Positions 27,953 through 34,418 of a DNA stretch of 64,000 nt are shown here, one piece after another. Location of the stretch: positions 3,438,001 to 3,502,000 of the forward strand of contig NZ_CP053021.1 in assembly GCF_013001025.1 (NCBI RefSeq), written 5' to 3'. Within the stretch, counting starts at the first letter, position 1, and each line of letters begins with the position of its first letter. Source of the DNA: Sphingobium yanoikuyae (GTDB taxonomy: Bacteria; Pseudomonadota; Alphaproteobacteria; Sphingomonadales; Sphingomonadaceae). Both the position numbers and the translations under genes were made by a program. Below the pieces are notes generated by a model. The model worked only from the letters and a program-made list of their open reading frames with translations. It was not told the origin of the DNA and made no database searches.

Positions 27953-28432
27953 TCAGGACGGGATCAGTCCCTTGCCCGCCAGACGGCCGCGTTCGGCCGC
28001 GACCTGCGCCGCGGTCTGCTTGCCGCCGGCGCGCACCTTGGCGACCTCCGCCGCGGTGAAGGGCGCGGCGGGCTTGGCCGCCTTCTTGAGCGACACGGCA
28101 TGATTCAGCACATCGGCAATATCCTGATCGGACATGGTGCCCATGCCGGGCATCAGGCCGGTGATTTTCTTGTCGTCCACGGTGATCGGGCCATAGATGC
28201 CATAGAGCAGCACCATGGCGAGATAACGCCGCCCTTCCGGACTGGTCGCGATCTGCGCCACCCGGCCATTGAGGCGCGGGAACTGGCCCGGCAGGCCAGC
28301 GCCCGAGGGCTGATGGCACATGGAGCAGCGGTTGGCGAAGGTCTGCGGACCGGTCGCCTGTGCCGCCCCCGGCAAACCAGCCGCCGCAACCGCCAGCAGA
28401 GAGAAAGTGACGCGCTTGATACCCTGAATCAT
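27953..28432 (-). CDS. Periplasmic mono-haem cytochrome c
   Basis: A 159-residue c-type cytochrome with a signal peptide (IKRVTFSLLAVAAAGLPGAAQA) and one haem site, CSMCH, in FANRCSMCHQPSGAGLPGQFPRL. The axial Met is probably in LMPGMGTMSDQDIADVLNHAV. A Lys/Ala-rich C-terminal tail (AGGKQTAAQVAAERGRLAGKG) follows. It sits 105 bases upstream of quiC on the same strand and is divergent from a TetR gene. It may accept electrons from a periplasmic dehydrogenase (for example quinate or amine oxidation). The start at 28432 gives the signal peptide. Confidence 0.85.
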   Translation of the reverse strand: MIQGIKRVTFSLLAVAAAGLPGAAQATGPQTFANRCSMCHQPSGAGLPGQFPRLNGRVAQIATSPEGRRYLAMVLLYGIYGPITVDDKKITGLMPGMGTMSDQDIADVLNHAVSLKKAAKPAAPFTAAEVAKVRAGGKQTAAQVAAERGRLAGKGLIPS

Positions 28433-28534
28433 CGCCTGAAATGTCCCCGCACATATGGACGTTTGCCCCGGAAGCCGCCCCCGCCAGGGTGCCGCACCGG
28501 ATTTCACGCCTCTTCCCAAGATTATGTGGATGAG

Positions 28535-28562
28535 CGAATACTGGACAGTCTTCAAATATTCG
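28535..28562. promoter_or_regulatory. Nested inverted repeats in the TetR/cytochrome c divergent promoter
   Basis: CGAATA (28535-28540) pairs with TATTCG (28557-28562), and inside lies ACTG-GA-CAGT (28540-28549). They occupy the 213-base gap between the divergent cytochrome c and TetR genes, a natural place for a TetR operator that would control both sides. Assignment is by position and symmetry only. Confidence 0.4.
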
Positions 28563-28645
28563 TCAAGCCCGCTGTTGCGAGCGATGCGCAAAGGGTGGCG
28601 AACCGCGCCGCGCCGTGGTAGGAGGGCCGCCAAGGCAGATGTGAT

Positions 28646-29299
28646 ATGATACTCGCTCCCTCACGGCCCGGCATCTATGCCCGTGGGTCCGAAACGGTGG
28701 ACCAGATCCTCAAGGCAGCGCTGGACGTGCTGATCGACGAGGGTGCCGATGCCTTCACGCTGCGCCGCATCGCCGCACGCTGCGACATGAAGGTCGGCAA
28801 TGTCAGCTATCATTTCCCGCGCAAGGAAATGCTGATCCAGGTGATGCTGGACGAGATGCTGGAATCCTATGATAAGCTGCTGGAGGAGATGGTGCGCAAG
28901 CCCGGCCTCACCGCCGAGGAACGGCTGAAGCTGGTCATCATCCTGTGCCTGGAGGATATCCAGACCAAGCGCACCACCCATTTGTTCACCGAACTCTGGG
29001 CGCTCGCCAACCAGAGCGAGTTCGTCGCCGACCGGGTGCGCCTGTTCTACAGCAAGGTGCATGAGGTGATCGGCGAATATGTGGCGCAGATCAATCCGGC
29101 CCTGTCCCCGGACGAGGTGCATAGCGTCGCCCTGTTCATCAGCGCATCGATGGAAGGATCGACGCCGTTCCTGGGGCATCAGAAGCCCTGGGCGGCCAAG
29201 ATGCCGGTCTTTACCGCACTGGCGGCAATGTCGTTCGTGCATCTTGCCAAGACGGTGACTTCGCGCGATCTTGCAGGGCTGATGACAGAAGCGGCCTGA
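28646..29299 (+). CDS. TetR-family transcriptional regulator
   Basis: A 217-residue regulator with an N-terminal helix-turn-helix (SETVDQILKAALDVLIDEGADAFTLRRIAARCDMKVGNVSYHFPRKEMLI) and a helical ligand domain. It is divergent from the cytochrome c/quiC side and 74 bases upstream of an MFS gene on its own strand. It may regulate that transporter, the amine dehydrogenase operon further down, or the divergent cytochrome. The ligand is unknown. Confidence 0.92.
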   Translation: MILAPSRPGIYARGSETVDQILKAALDVLIDEGADAFTLRRIAARCDMKVGNVSYHFPRKEMLIQVMLDEMLESYDKLLEEMVRKPGLTAEERLKLVIILCLEDIQTKRTTHLFTELWALANQSEFVADRVRLFYSKVHEVIGEYVAQINPALSPDEVHSVALFISASMEGSTPFLGHQKPWAAKMPVFTALAAMSFVHLAKTVTSRDLAGLMTEAA

Positions 29300-29373
29300 C
29301 GCCGCCCCAAGGGGGAGAGATGGTCTGAACGGCAGGGGCGCCACCGGCGCCTGTTCATGCTGTGGGGGCCATC

Positions 29374-30555
29374 ATGACGCAAAGCCGTATATTGCCCGGA
29401 TGGGCACCGGACCGGACCATCGCCTGCATCGCCGCCGCCGCGCTCGCGCTGCTGCAACCCGGCATCGATCCCGTCTTCCTGACCCTGCTGACCGCCGCCA
29501 CCGGCCTTGATCCGTCCGACCATGGCTGGATCGTCGGCGCGACCCAGGGCGGCATGGCGATCGGCGCGATCCTGGTCTGGCGCGGCGGTGCGCATCTGCC
29601 GGCCGGCGCGCCGGCCTTCGCCGCGCTGATAGCGCTGGCAGCCAGCCTCATAACCCCGGCGCTCGACGAGCTGGCAACGCTGGTCGTCGCGCGCGGTCTG
29701 TTCGGCGTCGGCATGGGCGTCGCCTATACCCATGCGATGAGCGCCGCCGCCTCGCAGCGCCCGACCGGCGCCTATGCCGCCGTCTTCCTGGTCCAGTTGC
29801 TGCTGTCCACCCTGGTCGCGCTGGTGCTCCCGGCGATCGGCGACAGCGCCGGGCCGGCCGCTGCGCTGCGCCTGCTGGCGCTCGCGCCGATCGGCGTGCT
29901 GCTGCTCAGCCTGCTGATGCCGGCCGCCGATCCGGCGCAGACGCCCACCGGCGACGCCAATGAACGCGCCCCTACCCCGCCGCGCGCCTGGGCACTGGCC
30001 GTCGCCCTGTTCTGCTTCATCGCCGCCACCATGATGATCTGGAGCTTTTCCGGCGCGCTGGCGCTGGCCGCTGGCATCGACGACAGCGTGATCGGCGAAG
30101 CCGTGGCGATCGGGTCGGTGATCGGCGCGCTGACTGCGATCGCGCTGATGCGCGAACAGAGCATCGTGCCGCTGCCGCTGACCGGCCTGATGTGCGCCTT
30201 CTGCCTGCTCGCCCCGCTCGCCCTCACCCGCCCCGGCGCACCGACCCTGTTCATCCTGGCGATCGGCCTGCTCAATATCGGGTCGACCGCCACCATCATC
30301 CGCTTTTCCGGCCTTGCCACGGCAGCGGGTGGCGGCAGCCCGCTGTTCCGCCGCTTCGTCGCCTGCGTTCACAGCCTGGGCATGATCGCCGGGCCGGTGG
30401 CGGGATCGCTGCTGTCCGACGGGTTGGGGCAGCAGGGGCTGGTCGATGGCGCGCTGGTCGCCCTTACCGGCGGCTGTTTCGCGTTGCTGGTGGCAACCGC
30501 ACCCGACAGGCTGCGCCTGCCCCGGATCGAGGGCGTGCACGAGATTATCGCTTAG
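29374..30555 (+). CDS. MFS transporter
   Basis: A 393-residue integral membrane protein with about twelve hydrophobic helices (for example GGMAIGAILVW, VVARGLFGVGMGVAYTHAMS, LSTLVALVLPAIG, ALAVALFCFIAATMMIW). Loop motifs of the classical MFS signature are weak. It lies between TetR and the aralkylamine dehydrogenase operon on one strand, so an amine, or an export substrate sensed by TetR, is plausible. The start at 29374 (ATG) is preferred to an upstream GTG at 29362; neither has a strong ribosome site. Confidence 0.82.
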   Translation: MTQSRILPGWAPDRTIACIAAAALALLQPGIDPVFLTLLTAATGLDPSDHGWIVGATQGGMAIGAILVWRGGAHLPAGAPAFAALIALAASLITPALDELATLVVARGLFGVGMGVAYTHAMSAAASQRPTGAYAAVFLVQLLLSTLVALVLPAIGDSAGPAAALRLLALAPIGVLLLSLLMPAADPAQTPTGDANERAPTPPRAWALAVALFCFIAATMMIWSFSGALALAAGIDDSVIGEAVAIGSVIGALTAIALMREQSIVPLPLTGLMCAFCLLAPLALTRPGAPTLFILAIGLLNIGSTATIIRFSGLATAAGGGSPLFRRFVACVHSLGMIAGPVAGSLLSDGLGQQGLVDGALVALTGGCFALLVATAPDRLRLPRIEGVHEIIA

Positions 30556-30566
30556 CTTTGCTGCGG

Positions 30567-30583
30567 CGCAAAAATATTTTGCG
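30567..30583. promoter_or_regulatory. Inverted repeat upstream of the amine dehydrogenase operon
   Basis: CGCAAAA-ATA-TTTTGCG lies 12 bases after the MFS stop and 117 bases before aauB. The short stem with U-rich right arm could end MFS transcription, or the palindrome could be an operator for the following operon. A TTGACA (30613-30618) downstream is a candidate -35 element, but no good -10 is seen. Confidence 0.4.
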
Positions 30584-30700
30584 GGAAGCCTCTCCACCCT
30601 CTTGACCAATCCTTGACACTTGTCCAGCCTTCATTCCAGCGGCGAAACGCGGACCAAATGAGTCCAGCGCCGCCGCACCGATCAAGGGGGATCACGCCAG

Positions 30701-31879
30701 ATGTCGAGCGCCGCCGTCAGGGGATTTTTCGCCGCTACCGCCATGGGTTTCGCCCTGTGCGCAGCCATCACCGCGCAAGCCGCGCCCGCCGACACCACGG
30801 CCGCGCTGGAACCGGAAACGTCCGATGTCGTGACGATGGAACCGCCCAAGCCCAACTGGTTCTTCGTCGACGGCGGATGGGACATGCCGGGCACCAGCAT
30901 CTTCGACGGCGACAGCGGCAAGATGGTGGGCATGGTTGAAACCCGGCGCCTCGCAGACATGGCGATCGATCCGGCCGGCCAATATTATTATGTCGCCGAA
31001 ACCATCTGGTCGAAGGGCGATCGCGGCACGCGGCAGGACATGGTGTCGGTCTATGACACGCGCGAGCTGAAGCTGGTCACCGAAATCACCATTCCCGACC
31101 GCATCCTGATCGGATCGCGCAAGAACAACTTCATCATCAGCGACGATGGCAAGACCGGCTTCGTCTATAATCTCAGCCCCGCCTCCTCGGTGAACATCGT
31201 CGATCTGGTGAAGCGCAAGTTCGTCGCCAATGTCGAAGTGCCCGGCTGCGCCAGCATGATGCCCAATCCGGGCGTCGGCTTTTCCGCGCTGTGCGCCGAC
31301 GGGTCGCTCGCCACCGTGAAGCTGACCGGCAGCAAGGCCGATATCACCCATAGCACCCCCTTCTTTTCGGCCACCGACGATCCGATCTTCGACAATTTCA
31401 CCTATGACCGGAAGAAGAAGGAAACGACGTTCCTCAGCTACACCGGCCAGATCTGGACCGCGAAGCTCGGCCCGGCGCCGACCATCTCCGCCCCCTTCTC
31501 GATCCAGGCCGCCGCCGGTATTCGTCCCGGCGAAACCAAGCCGCTGGAGCTGAACTGGTATCCCGGCGGGCGCCAGCCGATGGCGCTGCACCGCGCCACC
31601 GGCCATCTGTTCGTGCTGATGCACATGGGCGAATATTGGTCGCACAAGGCGTCCGGCACGGAAGTGTGGGAAGTCGATCTCGCCACGCAGAAGGTGGTGA
31701 AGCGCCGCCCGCTGGAAGAGCCGATGAACAATATCGAGGTCACCCAGTCCGACAAGCCGCTGCTCATCATGGACGGCGAAAAGGGCACCGCCCTTGTCAT
31801 CGACCTCGCCACCTGGGAAGAAAAGCACAAGATAGAGAAGGCCGGCGGCAGCACCATCACGGTCGCGGACCCGTCCTGA
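30701..31879 (+). CDS. aauB: Aralkylamine/methylamine dehydrogenase large (heavy) subunit
   Basis: A 392-residue periplasmic beta-propeller protein, the large subunit of a tryptophan tryptophylquinone (TTQ) amine dehydrogenase that oxidises primary amines to aldehyde plus ammonia. A signal peptide (about 1-28, ending AAITAQA) precedes family motifs NWFFVDGGWDMPGTSIFDGDSGKM, GQYYYVAETIWSKGDRGTRQDMVSVYD and GGRQPMALHRATGHLFVLMHMG...TEVWEVDL. AAGGGGGA lies about nine bases before the ATG. It heads a tight operon aauB-E-D-A-cytochrome c. The small-subunit numbering and spacing favour the aromatic (aralkyl) amine type over methylamine. Confidence 0.92.
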   Translation: MSSAAVRGFFAATAMGFALCAAITAQAAPADTTAALEPETSDVVTMEPPKPNWFFVDGGWDMPGTSIFDGDSGKMVGMVETRRLADMAIDPAGQYYYVAETIWSKGDRGTRQDMVSVYDTRELKLVTEITIPDRILIGSRKNNFIISDDGKTGFVYNLSPASSVNIVDLVKRKFVANVEVPGCASMMPNPGVGFSALCADGSLATVKLTGSKADITHSTPFFSATDDPIFDNFTYDRKKKETTFLSYTGQIWTAKLGPAPTISAPFSIQAAAGIRPGETKPLELNWYPGGRQPMALHRATGHLFVLMHMGEYWSHKASGTEVWEVDLATQKVVKRRPLEEPMNNIEVTQSDKPLLIMDGEKGTALVIDLATWEEKHKIEKAGGSTITVADPS

Positions 31880-31881
31880 CC

Positions 31882-32415
31882 ATGGCACAGGGCTTGGCGA
31901 TCGCCGCGCTGGCGGCTGCCATCGGGATCGGCCTCATCCTGTTGCAGGCGGGCGTATCGAAGCTGCGCCACCGCATCCTGCTGCCCGGCGTGATCGCCAA
32001 TTACCGGCTGCTGCCGCCCGCGCTGGTCGCGCCCGCCGCGATCCTGCTGCCGCTGGCGGAGATCGCCATCGGCGCCACGCTGATCGCCGGTCTTGCCCCG
32101 GTGCCGGTGCTGCTCGCCATGCTGCTGCTTAGCCTCTTTGCCGGGGCGATGGCGATCAACATCGCGCGCGGGCGCAGCCATATCGATTGCGGTTGCGGAC
32201 GTTCCCAACTGCGCCATCCGATCGGCTGGCCACTGGTGATCCGCAACCTGCTGCTGGTCGCGCTGGTCGCGCCGCGCCTGCTGCCCGCCCCGCCGCTGTC
32301 CGCGCTGGACATTGCCACCGCGGCCGCTGGCGGCATCGCCCTGTTCCTCGCCTTCCATCTGCTCGGCGCCATCCTGGCGCTGATCGCCACGCCCGCCGCC
32401 GCCTACCGGAGATAG
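31882..32415 (+). CDS. aauE: MauE/AauE membrane protein for amine dehydrogenase maturation
   Basis: A 177-residue inner-membrane protein with four to five helices and the family hallmark HIDCGCG (Cys pair) in the loop, followed by HPIGWPLVIRNLLLVALV. MauE is needed, with MauD, for disulfide formation and stability of the small subunit. It starts two bases after the aauB stop and eight bases before aauD, so it is part of the same operon. Confidence 0.88.
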   Translation: MAQGLAIAALAAAIGIGLILLQAGVSKLRHRILLPGVIANYRLLPPALVAPAAILLPLAEIAIGATLIAGLAPVPVLLAMLLLSLFAGAMAINIARGRSHIDCGCGRSQLRHPIGWPLVIRNLLLVALVAPRLLPAPPLSALDIATAAAGGIALFLAFHLLGAILALIATPAAAYRR

Positions 32416-32422
32416 AAGACCT

Positions 32423-33025
32423 ATGCTGACCTCGCTCATCATCGCGCAGATCCTGTCCTGGGTCGCAATCTTCGCGCTCGGTATCGCCCTGCTGGCGGTC
32501 GCGCGGCAGGTCGGCGTGCTGCATATCCGCGTCGCGCCCGCCGGCGCGCTCGCCACCAGCGGCGGCCCAGCGGTGGGCGACGCCATCGTCAAGATCGATA
32601 CCCGCACCATCGACGGCGCGCCCGTCACGATCGGCGGCCATGCCCATGGCACGGCGCTGCGCCTCTTGATGTTCGTCTCCGCCCAATGCCCGCTGTGCAA
32701 GAATATCATCCCGATGGCCAAGTCCTTCGCGCGGGACGAGCGGGTCGCGCTGACCTTCGTGGGCGACGATGATGTCGCCGCCCAGCGCGCGATGATCGCC
32801 CAGCACGGGCTGGAGGCCTATGCCTTCGTCAACGGGCCGGAAGCGGGCCAGGCCTATGGCGTCGCCAAGCTGCCCTTCGCCGTGCTGCTCGATGCCGAGG
32901 GCACCATCCTGTCCAAGGGACTGGTCAACAGCCGCGAGCATCTCGAAAGCCTGGTCGTCGCCCATGAAATGGGGATCGCCACGGTGCAGGATTATATCGG
33001 CTCGCTCAAAGCGCAGGCGGCCTGA
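32423..33025 (+). CDS. aauD: MauD/AauD thioredoxin-like maturation protein
   Basis: A 200-residue membrane-anchored thioredoxin-fold protein. An N-terminal helix (about 5-28) is followed by a periplasmic domain whose active site is CPLC in FVSAQCPLCKNIIPMAKSF; cis-Pro is in VAKLPFAVLLDAEG. MauD forms or isomerises the six disulfides of the cysteine-rich small subunit. It lies between aauE and aauA, the order found in mau and aau clusters. Confidence 0.92.
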   Translation: MLTSLIIAQILSWVAIFALGIALLAVARQVGVLHIRVAPAGALATSGGPAVGDAIVKIDTRTIDGAPVTIGGHAHGTALRLLMFVSAQCPLCKNIIPMAKSFARDERVALTFVGDDDVAAQRAMIAQHGLEAYAFVNGPEAGQAYGVAKLPFAVLLDAEGTILSKGLVNSREHLESLVVAHEMGIATVQDYIGSLKAQAA

Positions 33026-33051
33026 TCGCAAGTTCAAAGGGGGTCCGTGAC

Positions 33052-33597
33052 ATGAAGAAGTTCGACGCCGACGCCATGGGGGAAAAGCTGCTGCGACGCC
33101 TCGCCGGGGGGACATCCCGCCGCTCGATGCTCTCGCGCCTGGGGGCCGCCCTGGTCGCTGCGCCCGCCTTCCCGCTGCTGCCGGTCAGCCGCGCCGAAGC
33201 GGCCAAGCCCGACCGCTCGCCCGAGGCCAAGACCGCCTTCGCCCGCACTGCGCAGAGCAAGGACGAGACCAAGTGCGACTATTGGCGCTATTGCGCGATC
33301 GACGGCGCACTCTGCACCTGCTGCGGCGGCGGCATCCATAGCTGCCCGGCGGGTTCGGAGCCCTCGCCCGTCTCCTGGGTCGGCACCTGCATCAACCCGG
33401 ACGACGGCAAGGCCTATCTGATCGCCTATCGCGACTGTTGCGGCAAGCCCGCCTGCGGCCAGTGCGGCTGCGACAATACCGACCGCGAGACCCAGCTCTA
33501 CATGCCCCAGCTCAACAATGACGTGATCTGGTGCTTCGGCACCAGCAGCATGGAATATCATTGTTCGACCGCCGTGCTGGTCGGCGCGGCCAGCTGA
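33052..33597 (+). CDS. aauA: Aralkylamine dehydrogenase light (TTQ) subunit
   Basis: A 181-residue small subunit that carries the TTQ cofactor. A twin-arginine signal (TSRRSMLSRLGAALVAAPAF) exports it folded. The mature part has over a dozen cysteines (CDYWRYC, CTCCGGG, YRDCCG, CGQCGC, YHC). The two Trp expected to be cross-linked are Trp109 (SWVGTC) and Trp160 (DVIWCFG), 51 apart, the fixed family spacing; the catalytic base is Asp128 in YRDCCG. These numbers equal those known for aromatic amine dehydrogenase precursor, so that type is favoured. Position 172 is Ser where the family usually has Thr. It needs oxidative maturation, but no mauG is present nearby. Confidence 0.93.
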   Translation: MKKFDADAMGEKLLRRLAGGTSRRSMLSRLGAALVAAPAFPLLPVSRAEAAKPDRSPEAKTAFARTAQSKDETKCDYWRYCAIDGALCTCCGGGIHSCPAGSEPSPVSWVGTCINPDDGKAYLIAYRDCCGKPACGQCGCDNTDRETQLYMPQLNNDVIWCFGTSSMEYHCSTAVLVGAAS

Positions 33598-33609
33598 GGC
33601 CGGCAGGGC

Positions 33610-34122
33610 ATGCGGCACGCGCTGCTGATCGGATCGCTGGCGCTGCTCGGCGCGGTCGGCATCGGCCGCGCCGCCCTGCCGCCGATGGGGCTGTTGCCCA
33701 GCGCGATCACCGATCCCGATCTCGCCCGGTCCGATTATGTCGAAAATTGCGGCGGCTGCCACGGGGTGCAGGGCAGCGCCGCGCCTGCGGCCTTGCCCGA
33801 ACTGCGCGGCCGGGTCGGCTGGTTCCTCTGCACGCCGGAAACCCGCGCCTATCTCATCCGCCTGCCCAATGTCGCGCTCAGCCGGATCAAGGATAATCAG
33901 CAGCTCGCCGACATGATGAACTTCGTCGTCTTCGGCCTGGGCGGCAGCAGCGTGCCGCAGGGCAGCACGCCCTTCACCGCAGAAGAGGTCGCGCATGAAC
34001 GACGCTTCGCCTTGTCCGCCGCCTCGCTGACCGCCGAACGCGCCCGCCATGTCGAAACCGCGATCCGCAAATGCCATGCGCCCGCGTCCCTGCGGCAAAT
34101 GTTTCCGTCGACCAACCAGTGA
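33610..34122 (+). CDS. Mono-haem cytochrome c of the amine dehydrogenase operon
   Basis: A 170-residue secreted c-type cytochrome. A signal peptide (RHALLIGSLALLGAVGIGRAAL) is followed by one haem motif, CGGCH, in YVENCGGCHGVQGSAAPAALPELRGR; the distal ligand may be Met in DMMNFVVFGLGG. It follows aauA by 12 bases and is probably the physiological acceptor from the TTQ enzyme, in place of amicyanin or azurin. With a single haem site it is not MauG, which has two. Confidence 0.86.
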   Translation: MRHALLIGSLALLGAVGIGRAALPPMGLLPSAITDPDLARSDYVENCGGCHGVQGSAAPAALPELRGRVGWFLCTPETRAYLIRLPNVALSRIKDNQQLADMMNFVVFGLGGSSVPQGSTPFTAEEVAHERRFALSAASLTAERARHVETAIRKCHAPASLRQMFPSTNQ

Positions 34123-34418
34123 CGTAACGCGCCGCTTTTCTGATCTATCCCTCGCGATGCGACAGAGGCTGCTCCCCCTCGCCCAACCCGGCCGCCCGGC
34201 GCGTGGCAGGCGCCTATGTGGCGCGCGGCTGTCGCGTCACAGGCGCGCGACAGGGGCGAGGGCGACGCGCGTCAATGCCCCTCCCCCCGCCACCCCCGGC
34301 GCGGCACAGGCGCGTTACCGACGCGTCGCAGGTGCGCGACAGGTGCAAATGGCCCCAATAGGCCGTTTACACTGTGAACTTCGGCAGACGCGCGCCCGAT
34401 CGCGGGCGCCGCCATGCT
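34123..34418. repeat. Convergent intergenic region with imperfect GC-rich repeats
   Basis: Between the cytochrome c gene and the converging TonB receptor lie two 22-base copies, 34233-34254 and 34322-34343, identical at 20 positions and built around CAGGYGCGCGACAGG. Related shorter pieces (CACAGGCGCG) occur at 34206-34213 and 34305-34315. No gene, terminator hairpin or promoter was otherwise recognised here. Confidence 0.45.

Noticed and set aside
33610..34122. Considered as MauG, the TTQ maturation enzyme
   Set aside because: Only one CxxCH haem site is present and the protein is half the length of MauG.
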